From positions 13,848 through 77,847 of the forward strand of contig NZ_SLWV01000016.1 of the NCBI RefSeq assembly GCF_004345705.1: 64,000 nucleotides of DNA, written 5' to 3'. The position numbers were made by a program, and so were the translations under genes. Below, piece by piece: positions 27,271-36,154 of this stretch. Within the stretch, counting starts at the first letter, position 1, and each line of letters opens with the position of its first letter. A model generated the notes under the pieces. The model was not told the DNA's origin and did not search any database. It saw only the letters and a program-made list of their open reading frames with translations. Source of the DNA: Marinisporobacter balticus (lineage in GTDB: Bacteria; Bacillota; Clostridia; Peptostreptococcales; Thermotaleaceae).

Positions 27271-28083
27271 TTATTCCTTTCTATAGACAGCAGGCATAAT
27301 ATATTTATATGCAGTTTCTTCTCGATTTATAGACTCAGAATGTCCTATAAAAAGATATCCTCCTGATTCTGTAAATTCATAAAACCTATTGATTAATGCT
27401 TTTTTTGTTGCTGCATCAAAATAGATCATTACATTTCTGCAAAAAATAACATGGAATTTTTTTTTAAATGGGAAAATTTTATTCATTAAATTGAACCGTC
27501 TAAATATCACTTCATTTCTAATCGCATCTATCACTTTACTATTTTCATAATCTATTTTCTCAAAATAATTTTTTTTCCACTTTTCTGGTAAATGGACCAA
27601 TTTTTCATTCAAATAAATACCATTGACTGCAGCTGTAAGCACTTTATCTGAAATATCCGTAGCTAGTATTTTAGCATCCCATAATTTTTTTTGATCTCCT
27701 AAAAAATCATTTTGAATCATTGCTAATGTGTAGGCTTCTTCACCAGAAGAACACCCTGCACTCCATATTCTTAAATCTTTCGTTTTTCTTTCTTTCACAA
27801 ATAGTTCAGGTAAAATTATTTTTTTATAATAATCAAAATGTTCTGTTTCTCGCATAAAATAGGTATGATTTGTCGTAAGTTTGTTCAAAAGATTTTTTAC
27901 TGCTGCTCCTGTATGATCTATCATGATATATTCAATATATTGAGAAAAATTTTGAAATTGATTCTGTATTAGATGATTTTGTAGCCGACCTAGAATTAAT
28001 GCTTTTTTATGCATTAAATTGATTCCAAAATTTTCTTTCACATAAACTACAAACCGCATAAATTCGCTGTGTGTAATTTTCAT
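27271..28083 (-). CDS. cheR: Chemoreceptor methyltransferase CheR
   Basis: 270 residues. The N-terminal helical domain is followed by the SAM-binding domain with IWSAGCSSGEEAYTLAM and the conserved FFRE-like stretch YFMRETEHFDY. It ends with VIFCRNVMIYFD and GGYLFIGHSES, both hallmark CheR motifs. It methylates glutamates of the adjacent MCP using S-adenosylmethionine. ATG 28083 is preferred over 28089 because the GAGGGG site abuts the latter. Confidence 0.94.
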   Translation of the reverse strand: MKITHSEFMRFVVYVKENFGINLMHKKALILGRLQNHLIQNQFQNFSQYIEYIMIDHTGAAVKNLLNKLTTNHTYFMRETEHFDYYKKIILPELFVKERKTKDLRIWSAGCSSGEEAYTLAMIQNDFLGDQKKLWDAKILATDISDKVLTAAVNGIYLNEKLVHLPEKWKKNYFEKIDYENSKVIDAIRNEVIFRRFNLMNKIFPFKKKFHVIFCRNVMIYFDAATKKALINRFYEFTESGGYLFIGHSESINREETAYKYIMPAVYRKE

Positions 28084-28098
28084 ACACATCCCCTCAAC

Positions 28099-28506
28099 TT
28101 ACTTTTTCTTTTCATCAATTAATTTCAATTTTTCTAATACCTCTATAAGTCTATTTGTATCAATAGGTTTCGCTGCATAACCTTCACAGCCAATTTGAAA
28201 TGCTTCATGCACGTTTTTTGTATCATTTAAAGCGGTTGTCATAATAATTTTTACCCGTTGATTTTGTGGTATCCCTTTTTCAATTTCTAAACTGCGAATT
28301 GTTTTCAGTGCAACGATGCCATCCACCTTTGGCATCATAATATCAAGGCATATTAGATCGTAAGGTTCTTCATCCTCCCACGCTAACAAAAATGCATCAA
28401 TCGCTTCAATTCCATCTACTGTAATATCACATTCTCCATACTTTGATAAAAATTTCGAAAGGAATTTTCTACTGATTAAATCATCTTCTACAATCAATAT
28501 CTTCAT
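28099..28506 (-). CDS. Single-domain response regulator (second CheY-like protein)
   Basis: About 135 residues, receiver only: acidic pair EDD near residue 8, phospho-Asp in LICLDIMMPKVDG, Thr in IMTTA and Lys in AAKPID. The 20-residue insert before TTA (EIEKGIPQNQR) is longer than in CheY and recalls the receivers of polar or non-flagellar systems. It sits between cheW and cheR, so it is a likely phosphate target of this CheA, either as an output or a phosphate sink. ATG 28506 gives better ribosome spacing than 28515. Confidence 0.85.
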   Translation of the reverse strand: MKILIVEDDLISRKFLSKFLSKYGECDITVDGIEAIDAFLLAWEDEEPYDLICLDIMMPKVDGIVALKTIRSLEIEKGIPQNQRVKIIMTTALNDTKNVHEAFQIGCEGYAAKPIDTNRLIEVLEKLKLIDEKKK

Positions 28507-28523
28507 TTTTTTCATCCCTTCAC

Positions 28524-29033
28524 TTATGTTAATTCTTGGATCATATTGATTTCATCATCGCCTAGTAACTTTGCACAATCTAAAAGAAGTTTTATTTTTT
28601 CTTCAGATTTTCCTATTCCTTTTATATATTTATTTTCTGTATTCTTATTGATCTTTGGAGGGAGTGCTATGTCTGTATCTGCTATAGAAGCTACTTCAAC
28701 GACTCTGTCTACAATAAGTCCTATAAAAACTTCTTTCACTTCAATCACAACAATACATGTCCTGTCATCATATACTCTTTCTTCTTTTTTAAATCGATGG
28801 CGTACATCCATGACAGGTATAATTTTCCCTCTCAAGTTGATCACGCCTTTAATATATTCTAATGTATCTGGTATAGGCGTAATCTCTTGTATCCTTATAA
28901 TTTCAATCACATATTTAATTTCTATTCCATACTCACCTTCGCCTAATGAGAATATAAGAAATTTTCCTCTTTGTGTATCTTCTTCAGATTCTAAATCTTC
29001 CATTCTCACTATATCTTCAATATCTTTCGTCAT
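28524..29033 (-). CDS. cheW: Chemotaxis coupling protein CheW
   Basis: 169 residues with a charged extension of about 20 before the CheW domain (FLIFSLGEGEYGIEI, IIRIQEITPIPD, GVINLRGKIIPVMD, all typical). It links MCP tips to CheA in the signalling array. Its ATG overlaps the cheA stop in ATGA, so the two are translationally coupled. Confidence 0.95.
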   Translation of the reverse strand: MTKDIEDIVRMEDLESEEDTQRGKFLIFSLGEGEYGIEIKYVIEIIRIQEITPIPDTLEYIKGVINLRGKIIPVMDVRHRFKKEERVYDDRTCIVVIEVKEVFIGLIVDRVVEVASIADTDIALPPKINKNTENKYIKGIGKSEEKIKLLLDCAKLLGDDEINMIQELT

Positions 29034-31144
29034 TCATCATCCCTTCCTTTCTGCTTATACTCATAAATTAATCCTGCAACATCTAATATCAAGCTTATGC
29101 TTCCATCTCCAAGCAGCGTACATCCTGACAAACTCTTTGATGCATTTACATATTTCGGCAAAGGTTTAACAACCACCTGTTGTTCTCCAAGTAATGTATC
29201 TGCGAAGATACAAATACTCCCTTCATCACATTCAACCATAATCAGTATGCCTTCACTTATTTTTTTTATCTTTGTATTTACATGATATCGTTCATGAATC
29301 CTTACGATCGGATAAGATTGTCCTCGAATTAGAATCATTTCATTGCCTTGCAGATCAACGATGATTTCTTCTTCTTTAGGTCTAAACGATTCTCTGATAG
29401 ACACAATCGGTATGGTATAGGTTGAGCCCCCTACGCTTATAATCATGCCCTCTATAATCGCTAAAGTCAGTGGAATCTTTATAGTAATCGTAGTTCCTTG
29501 TCCTGCTATGCTATCTACAGATATCTTCCCCTTTATTCTTTCGATGTTTTTTGTTACCACATCCATCCCTACGCCTCTACCTGAATATTCTGTGATTTCC
29601 TCGTTTGTTGAAAATCCTGGAAGAAAAATAAGTGAATATATTTCTTTGTCTGTCATTTCCTTAGGTTCTTTATCAATCAATCCTTTTTCGAAAGCTTTAT
29701 TAATTATTTTTTCCTTACTTAACCCCTGACCATCATCCTTGACGATAATCAGTACATCTCCTCCCGAATTCTTAGCTTGAAGAATAATTTTACCCTTCTT
29801 AGGTTTATGATTTTGCACTCTCTTTTCTGATGATTCAATTCCATGATCCATTGCATTTCGAATCAAATGCATGAGTGGATCAGAAATATTTTCGATAATA
29901 TTTTTATCCACTTCTGTTTCTTCTCCAATGATTTTCAACTCTACTTCTTTATTTATTTTTTTGCTCATATCTCTTACTAATCTATTCATCTTTTGAAATG
30001 TAAGCGACAAAGGAACCATTCTAATTGACATCACGACATCCTGGAGGTCATTCGTAATCTTATGTAATTGTCTTGCCGCCTTGTTGAAGTTATCCAAATT
30101 TAACCCTTGTAATTCTGGATTTTGCGTTACCATTGCCTCTGAAATTACCAGTTCCCCCACTAAGTCCATTAGCATATCTAATTTATTTACTTTCACATTA
30201 ATGCTACTTTGTTTTGTCATCTTAGAAGATGCACTACTATTAAAATCATTACACTTCGTGTTAACCTCTTGTAATTCTAAACTTGAATCCTCTAACAGAA
30301 TCTCTAATTTTGGTTTATATGTATAAATATCGCATTCATTTGGCAAACGCATCAATTCATATTCTTTTAAAAACACTGTGTTCTGAAATATTTTATCTAA
30401 TGCTTCCTCTGAAACATCTGTTTTAAATAAAAGTGTAAAACCTTCTTTTTTTATAACTTCTGAACTTTTATCATTTTCAAGAATATCTGCTGGTATAAAT
30501 TGTACATTCATTGCAATTTCATTTATACTTCTAACTACCGTGTATGCTCTCATGTTTTCCATTTGACATGCTTCTTCAAAATAAATAACTGCTTTATAGT
30601 TTATACAAATATCTTGTATATGTTTTTCTATTTTATTACCTGAACTTTTACTTGAACTGATATAATATTGCTGTTTTTCAGGATAATTTGATTGTTTTTT
30701 TTCGTGATTTGTTTCACCCTCCGTATTATTTTCTTTCAGATCCAATAGATACTCCTTGATGTGTTGCATCAGCACCTCGGGGTCTGCATCTGCTTCTTTT
30801 TCATCCTCGATCTTGAACAATTCGCCTTTTATAAAATCTACCACTGAAAACACCCGATCAATTAATTTTTCAGAATCCACATCTTTGAATTCTCCTTGTC
30901 TTAAAAAATCAAATAAATCTTCTAGCGCATGTGCTAATGTTGCAATATTGTTAAAAAGCATCATCGCTGAATTTCCTTTGATTGTATGCATAATCCTAAA
31001 AATCTCATTAATTGATTCTTCGGAAACGATAGACTTTTCACTACTCAATATTACTTGCTCTAGTTGCTCTAACAACTGATTGCTCTCAAAAATATACATT
31101 TCCAACATAGGATCTCTTTCTGTATTTCCGCTCAAGTCATTCAC
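29030..31144 (-). CDS. cheA: Chemotaxis histidine kinase CheA
   Basis: 704 residues. P1 phosphotransfer domain with His53 (IMHTIKGNSA), an unusual middle region (about 170-265) in place of a clear P2, P3 dimerisation helices, and a P4 kinase domain with LMHLIRNAMDHGIE, VKDDGQGLSKE and GRGVGMDVV. The C-terminal P5 is CheW-like. It autophosphorylates in response to the MCP and passes phosphate to CheY-type receivers and CheB. The start is either GTG 31144 or TTG 31135; the latter is 9 nt from GAGGGG. It lies 30 bp downstream of mcp. Confidence 0.95.
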   Translation of the reverse strand: MNDLSGNTERDPMLEMYIFESNQLLEQLEQVILSSEKSIVSEESINEIFRIMHTIKGNSAMMLFNNIATLAHALEDLFDFLRQGEFKDVDSEKLIDRVFSVVDFIKGELFKIEDEKEADADPEVLMQHIKEYLLDLKENNTEGETNHEKKQSNYPEKQQYYISSSKSSGNKIEKHIQDICINYKAVIYFEEACQMENMRAYTVVRSINEIAMNVQFIPADILENDKSSEVIKKEGFTLLFKTDVSEEALDKIFQNTVFLKEYELMRLPNECDIYTYKPKLEILLEDSSLELQEVNTKCNDFNSSASSKMTKQSSINVKVNKLDMLMDLVGELVISEAMVTQNPELQGLNLDNFNKAARQLHKITNDLQDVVMSIRMVPLSLTFQKMNRLVRDMSKKINKEVELKIIGEETEVDKNIIENISDPLMHLIRNAMDHGIESSEKRVQNHKPKKGKIILQAKNSGGDVLIIVKDDGQGLSKEKIINKAFEKGLIDKEPKEMTDKEIYSLIFLPGFSTNEEITEYSGRGVGMDVVTKNIERIKGKISVDSIAGQGTTITIKIPLTLAIIEGMIISVGGSTYTIPIVSIRESFRPKEEEIIVDLQGNEMILIRGQSYPIVRIHERYHVNTKIKKISEGILIMVECDEGSICIFADTLLGEQQVVVKPLPKYVNASKSLSGCTLLGDGSISLILDVAGLIYEYKQKGRDDE

Positions 31145-31174
31145 CCCCTCTTTTTTTATCCTATTTTTATATTT

Positions 31175-33691
31175 TTAATATTTTCCAAATTCACTATCAT
31201 CTAATGTGATTTTTATTTTTGATGTATCGGTTGCTGCTACGCTCCCAAATACATGCTCCATTTCTTCACTCTTAAACGAATTCATTTTTTGTACATTACT
31301 ATTTAATCTAGCCTCATTATTTTTATGATTGTTTTTTTCATAATCTTTTAACTTAAATATCATCACTCTATCTTTTAACAATTCGGATTGACTAGATAAT
31401 TCTTCACTTGCTGCCGCACTTTCTTCCGCTGTAGCCGTGTTCATTTGTATTACCTTTGAAACCTGATCGATTGCCTGATTTACTTGCATAACACCTGTCG
31501 CTTGTTCATTCGATGCGGATGCAATATCTCCTACGATATTTGCAACGTTTCCAATGACTTTTACAATATTCTCTAAAGCCACTGCTGTATCATCTGTAAT
31601 TTTTGTTCCAATATCTGCTTTTTTAATCGATCCTTCTATTAATCCTGTGGTTTCTTTCGCTGCATTTGCACTTCGTGCTGCTAAATTTCTCACTTCTTCT
31701 GCTACAACTGCAAAGCCTTTTCCATGTTGCCCTGCTCTTGCTGCTTCTACTGCTGCATTTAAAGCTAAAATATTTGTTTGAAAAGCGATTTCATCTATTA
31801 CTTTAATAATCTTTGAAATGTTTGCAGAAGATTCATTGATCTCTTCCATTGCTTTTAGCATTTGTTTCATTTGATGGTTCCCATTTTCTGCATCTACTTT
31901 TGCTGTAAGTGCAAGTTCATTCGCTTTATTTGAATTTAGCGCATTTTGCTTTGTCTGTGCTGCAATCTGAGTAATAGATGCTGTTATTTCTTCAATCGAA
32001 CTTGCTTGTTCTGCTGAACCTTGAGACAACGCTTGACTAGAATCAGATACTTGTTTTGATCCTGCTGCTACTTGTTCTGATGCAGCATTAATATCTCCTA
32101 GTACTTCGTTTAATGAAACAATAATTTCATTGAGTGAATCTTTGATTTCAATAAAATCCCCTTTGTAATCTGCATTAATCCCCACATTTAAATTTCCTTG
32201 TGCCATTTGTGTAAGTATCTCTGAAATTTCATTGATATATGTTACAATCGTACTGATTGTATTATTTAAAGCATGCTTGATTTCAGCATGATCTCCAAGA
32301 TAATTTCCAACCATATGCACCTTAAGATTTCCTTTTGACATTTCTTTTAATACATCCGATGCCTCTTTTACTGGTTCTATGACAGCATCTAGCGTTTTAT
32401 TAATTCCTTGTACAATTCTACCAAAATCGCCACCATGTTTAGATGCATCTGCTCTTGTATTTAATCGTCCTTCTGTTCCTACTTCCACAAGCATCGCTGT
32501 ATCGTCAATCAAAGCATTGATTGCATCTATGCACTGATTTAAACTATCGTTAATTTTTTTAAAATCTCCATTGGGATTATCTGTGATTTTAGGTGGGATA
32601 TCCCCTTTACTAATTCTCTCAATATATTCTGATGTAATATTTATGGGTGCTACAAATTCATAGATTAAATTGTTAATGCCACTTACAATTTCTGCCCATT
32701 GTCCATTAAATTTATCAATATTTCCTCTTTTATCTAGCTTTCCTTGGTTTATTGCTTCCGTTAACAGATTCACCTCTTCAAATAATCCTTCTATTGTTTG
32801 AATCATTACATTAAGTCCTTTATTTAATATATCTTTTTCTGATTTTATGACAATTCTCTCTACTTTTTCTCCTTTAGCAATTTTATTTACAACATTTTCT
32901 TGATTCTTAATATTTTCAACCATTTTTTTAAATGATATTGCTAAATTTCCGATCTCATCTTTTGTATCCATATCAATTTTTACATCAACATCCCCCACTG
33001 CAAGTTTTTCGGATGCTTCTGTTAGCTTTTTAACTGGATTACTGATTATTCTTGCAATCATAAATCCTAATGCAACCGCAAAAAACATTCCGATCCCAAT
33101 AAATATATATACTGTTAAAATCGCTTTATTTGCCATAGCTGTATTCTCTAATGCTTGATTCTTAGCAGCTTCTGTTTTCATAGCAACTAATTTTTCAATC
33201 GCTGCGTTTTCTTTTGTTACTAAAATTGCGCCTTCTTCTGACTTCAAAATAGTCATAAACTCTTCACGTTTATTTTCTTGAACAAAAAGAATTATTTTAT
33301 CTAAAAGCGTCACATACTCCTTATGTATATTTATGAATTCATTATAAGCACTTCTCATTTCATCTGATAAAATCAGTTTTTCAAAGTCCACGGCATTTTG
33401 CTCAATGGTCAATTTTTTCTGTTTTATGCTTTCTACTTCATTTATAACTTCTTCTTGTGTATCTGCGAGAATAAGATCTCGTGTATCTACACGAAGCAAT
33501 TGGAAATTCGTTGAAATATTCCCTAAATAACCAATCGGTACGGTCATTTTCTCATACAAAACGGTACCATTATCATCTATTTCTCTCATATTTTTTATAC
33601 CTATAAACCCGATGATACCAGAAATCAATGCTACAATAATAAAGCTTGATATTAATTTTGTACTAATCTTTAAATCATAAAACCATTTCAT
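31175..33691 (-). CDS. Methyl-accepting chemotaxis protein with repeated HAMP-like units
   Basis: 838 residues. Transmembrane helix about 12-30, a periplasm-side four-helix-bundle sensor to about 190, a second membrane helix (about 190-212) and a HAMP domain. Then come four to five further HAMP-like units of 45-60 residues, recognisable by recurring patterns such as ISKGDIP, MSKGNLKV and MAQGNLNV. The signalling domain has the tip EVRNLAARSANAAKETT near 670 and flanking methylation helices. No C-terminal CheR-tethering pentapeptide is seen (ends DDSEFGKY). It is the only receptor in this cluster and so the likely input to the CheA beside it. The ligand is unknown. Confidence 0.92.
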   Translation of the reverse strand: MKWFYDLKISTKLISSFIIVALISGIIGFIGIKNMREIDDNGTVLYEKMTVPIGYLGNISTNFQLLRVDTRDLILADTQEEVINEVESIKQKKLTIEQNAVDFEKLILSDEMRSAYNEFINIHKEYVTLLDKIILFVQENKREEFMTILKSEEGAILVTKENAAIEKLVAMKTEAAKNQALENTAMANKAILTVYIFIGIGMFFAVALGFMIARIISNPVKKLTEASEKLAVGDVDVKIDMDTKDEIGNLAISFKKMVENIKNQENVVNKIAKGEKVERIVIKSEKDILNKGLNVMIQTIEGLFEEVNLLTEAINQGKLDKRGNIDKFNGQWAEIVSGINNLIYEFVAPINITSEYIERISKGDIPPKITDNPNGDFKKINDSLNQCIDAINALIDDTAMLVEVGTEGRLNTRADASKHGGDFGRIVQGINKTLDAVIEPVKEASDVLKEMSKGNLKVHMVGNYLGDHAEIKHALNNTISTIVTYINEISEILTQMAQGNLNVGINADYKGDFIEIKDSLNEIIVSLNEVLGDINAASEQVAAGSKQVSDSSQALSQGSAEQASSIEEITASITQIAAQTKQNALNSNKANELALTAKVDAENGNHQMKQMLKAMEEINESSANISKIIKVIDEIAFQTNILALNAAVEAARAGQHGKGFAVVAEEVRNLAARSANAAKETTGLIEGSIKKADIGTKITDDTAVALENIVKVIGNVANIVGDIASASNEQATGVMQVNQAIDQVSKVIQMNTATAEESAAASEELSSQSELLKDRVMIFKLKDYEKNNHKNNEARLNSNVQKMNSFKSEEMEHVFGSVAATDTSKIKITLDDSEFGKY

Positions 33692-33811
33692 AAAAACACC
33701 CCTTTTCTTTTTTTAAATGACATAGTTACAGTACAATCCGTTGATCTTAACTATTTAATTACTTTACATTTTTTCAACGGTGAAATATTTTTCTTGTACA
33801 GTACCTAAGAA

Positions 33812-34165
33812 TTATAATTTAGATAAAATCTCCATTACATGTGGTTCTTTGTAAGGTTTTACAATAAAATTATTTGCACCTAAAATCATAGCTTCTCTAA
33901 CATGAGACTCTTGTCCTAAAGCAGAAATTATAATAATTTTTGATTTACAACCCACTTCTTTCAAAGTCTTTAGTGCAGTAATTCCATCCATCTCTGGCAT
34001 TGTAATATCCATCGTAATAATATCTGGATTCAATTTTTTTGCCTTTTGCACAGCAACTTTTCCGTTTTCTGCTTCCCCCACTACTTGGTATCCATTTTTC
34101 TCTAACATCATCTTCAAAGACATTCTCATAAATGCTGCATCATCTACCACCATAATTCTTTTCAT
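33812..34165 (-). CDS. cheY: Chemotaxis response regulator CheY
   Basis: 117 residues, receiver only. VVDDAAFMR carries the acidic pair, phospho-Asp is in ITMDITMPEMDG, with switch Ser in IISALGQ and Lys in VKPYKE. The sequence is the compact CheY type that binds the flagellar motor switch in other Firmicutes. It lies 120 bp upstream of mcp, on the same strand, and probably opens the chemosensory operon. Start ATG 34165 behind AAAGGAG. Confidence 0.92.
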   Translation of the reverse strand: MKRIMVVDDAAFMRMSLKMMLEKNGYQVVGEAENGKVAVQKAKKLNPDIITMDITMPEMDGITALKTLKEVGCKSKIIIISALGQESHVREAMILGANNFIVKPYKEPHVMEILSKL

Positions 34166-34314
34166 CTGTACTTACTCCTTTCAAAATAAATGTTTTATTT
34201 TAACAAATTTATTTCTTTGTGTAAAAAAATATAGTATCCCATATTCTTCATACCCATTATTTCCATTATAAATCATTTTTTTAAAAACTTTCTTTTTTTT
34301 TGTATTTATTTAGC

Positions 34315-34360
34315 AAAAAAGAGAAAAACAATTCTTCTTAATGAAAGAATTGTTTTTCTC
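34315..34360 (-). terminator. Terminator of the LysM protein gene
   Basis: Perfect 16-bp inverted repeat (34321-34336 with 34345-34360, GAGAAAAACAATTCTT) with an 8-nt loop, followed on the minus strand by TTTTTT. It starts 26 bp past the stop codon. Confidence 0.93.
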
Positions 34361-34386
34361 GCTCCTACACAATCACTTATAATTTT

Positions 34387-35433
34387 TTATTTGATACCTG
34401 CAGCAATCTTAATGTTTTTTTGATGTTCCCAATCGATTTCTCCATCCTTATGTCTTGTGCTGTTGGCAAAATGAATATCCATATGTCCATTAAAATTATT
34501 ATCGGTTATATATTGAATATCATGAGGCATAGATGCTACGGATGCTGCAATCTTTCTTCCATTGTATTCAATGACAGAAGGTCTTTTGTCCCAACTAAAT
34601 GTGCCTCCCCACACTTCTTTCATAATAGCCGCATCAGACGCCGTTAATGGCTCACAATCTGCATGGTTCGCACCTATGGTTCTTTTCATATTCCATCTCT
34701 TCCCTGTTGCAAAATCAACGAGTGTAAATTTAGTGCCAATAGGAACAACATACTGTGCCTCTGTCCACCAATCCAAATACTCTCCATATTTACTCCCTGG
34801 TGTAGCTTTTATAGGTACATGATGTACAGGAATTTTTAAAACATCTCCAATATTTAGCCAGGTACTTTCTGCCATATTGTTTGCACTTAAGATTTCATTC
34901 ATAGGAATGCCATATTGAAGTGATAATTTCCAAGGGTCATCTCCTTGCTTGACCGTATAGGTCATATATGTAACATATGCTTCTTGAGCAGTATTAATTT
35001 TATCAACTTGTTCTCCCGTATTCATATTATTTTCATCATTACTTATATTTTCTGTAACCTTCATAGGTATTTTTACCGCTTGTCCAATAGAAAGCCAGCT
35101 ACTTTCATTCGCTCCATTGTATGTTAATAATTCTTTAAAATTAATACCATATTTTTGACTAATAATCCAATAAGTATCACCTGATTGTACGATGTGTATG
35201 CTTTCTTTACCCGGAATTATTAAATTTTGGCCAGGATAAATCATTGTATTTTCATCTGCATTGTTTGCTTCCATTAAAGCTTTTGTAGATATTTCATATT
35301 TTTGAGCAATCTTCCAAAATACATCTCCACTCTGCACTGTATATGTTAAATTCTGCCCATACGTAGTCCCCATACTCCCTAAAAATAAACTTGTTCCTAA
35401 AACACTCGAAATCAAAATATTCTTTAATTTCAT
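34387..35433 (-). CDS. Secreted protein with three LysM repeats
   Basis: 348 residues. Signal peptide (about 1-26), then three LysM domains (about 29-73, 78-122, 157-202; motifs VQSGDVFWKIAQKY, VQSGDTYWIISQKY, VKQGDDPWKLSLQY) that bind peptidoglycan glycan chains. The C-terminal 135 residues (GEYLDWWTEAQYVVP to the end) form a conserved domain I know only from clostridial LysM proteins. It contains PHDIQYITDNNFNGHMDIHF, with several histidines and acidic residues that could bind a metal, so an enzymatic wall function is possible but unproven. Monocistronic, start ATG 35433 after AGGAGG. Confidence 0.85.
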   Translation of the reverse strand: MKLKNILISSVLGTSLFLGSMGTTYGQNLTYTVQSGDVFWKIAQKYEISTKALMEANNADENTMIYPGQNLIIPGKESIHIVQSGDTYWIISQKYGINFKELLTYNGANESSWLSIGQAVKIPMKVTENISNDENNMNTGEQVDKINTAQEAYVTYMTYTVKQGDDPWKLSLQYGIPMNEILSANNMAESTWLNIGDVLKIPVHHVPIKATPGSKYGEYLDWWTEAQYVVPIGTKFTLVDFATGKRWNMKRTIGANHADCEPLTASDAAIMKEVWGGTFSWDKRPSVIEYNGRKIAASVASMPHDIQYITDNNFNGHMDIHFANSTRHKDGEIDWEHQKNIKIAAGIK

Positions 35434-35500
35434 TCATTATTCCTCCTATTATATTATGTTAACTTTTATACTATTTCTACATTTCCTTTTAAAATCATCT

Positions 35501-35558
35501 ATGTAAAAATTGGAAATAGCCTGTATCCAAGGATACAGGCTATTTCCAATTTTTACAT
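35501..35558 (-). terminator. Exceptionally long terminator-like hairpin (28-bp perfect stem)
   Basis: 35501-35528 and 35531-35558 are exact reverse complements with only AA between them. The AAAAATTGG / CCAATTTTT ends provide the U-run inside the stem itself. It begins at the stop codon of the PrcB-like gene, so it should end that transcript, but it is far longer than the others here. Confidence 0.8.
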
Positions 35559-36031
35559 CAATCATTATATTTTATTTTCAATTCAATTTTATCGGGTAAT
35601 TCTTTTAAATCTGTCTTTACTACCACATAGGGATATGTAATTACTTGGGTAACAATATCACCAGGTTTTGGATCCTTAAAAGTGGTATAAACAATCATTT
35701 TTGTTTTATCATCTTCTTTAAATTTCTCAATGCGATCTATTTGAATCGTATATCCACCAGTGGGTTTTTCTCCTCGCGTTGTAATCACAAATATTTCGCC
35801 ATCGACTTTACAAGCCAATGCTCTTTCTAAATTTTTGTATCTTGGCAAAATTTCCTGAATCTTTTGTGGAATCTGATCTTCACTTAACATTTCAAAAGGC
35901 ACGCTATCATCATCTCCTACAAAATATTTCACAGCGTAAAAAGCTGCTATAATTAACATTATAACAATGACTGCAATTAGTATTTTTTCCCAATTTAGAG
36001 CCTTCATATTAAATTTCAATTTTCCTTTCAC
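35558..36031 (-). CDS. Membrane-anchored protein with PrcB C-terminal-type domain
   Basis: 157 residues from GTG 36031, which has AAGGGGGG 7 nt upstream; the frame stays open to 36055. One transmembrane helix (about 14-36 from this start) is followed by an external domain with RGEKPTGGYTIQID, then FKDPKPGDIVTQVITYPY, the PrcB/protease-complex-subunit fold. PrcB helps activate a protease in spirochaetes; in Clostridia the domain occurs in small anchored proteins of unknown role, so no function is claimed. Single gene with its own terminator. Confidence 0.72.
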   Translation of the reverse strand: MKGKLKFNMKALNWEKILIAVIVIMLIIAAFYAVKYFVGDDDSVPFEMLSEDQIPQKIQEILPRYKNLERALACKVDGEIFVITTRGEKPTGGYTIQIDRIEKFKEDDKTKMIVYTTFKDPKPGDIVTQVITYPYVVVKTDLKELPDKIELKIKYND

Positions 36032-36105
36032 CTTTTGCCCCCCCTTTACCTTCATATATACTAAAGCTTATTCGAAAAGGGGTACAAATATTCTAATGGA
36101 AATAT

Positions 36106-36145
36106 AAAAAAATGATACTATTTTTAAACATAGCATCATTTTTTT
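36106..36145 (-). terminator. Terminator of the transketolase operon
   Basis: Inverted repeat AAAAAAATGATACTAT / ATAGCATCATTTTTTT with one mismatch and an 8-nt loop. A-run and T-run on either side make it usable in both directions. It begins 10 bp past the stop. Confidence 0.85.
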
Positions 36146-36154
36146 ATTCATACT

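Noticed and set aside
28546..29169. 207-codon plus-strand frame opposite cheW and cheA
   Set aside because: The opposite strand carries clear CheW and CheA motifs with coupled starts; the plus frame has no recognisable domain or ribosome binding site.
31900..33000. Repeats within mcp as a DNA repeat array
   Set aside because: The similarity is at protein level (HAMP-like units) and the DNA copies are too diverged to be a tandem repeat.
33730..33800. CCGTTGA...TCAACGG pair between cheY and mcp as a terminator
   Set aside because: Only 7 bp with a loop of more than 30 nt and no U-run on the minus strand; the two genes are probably co-transcribed.
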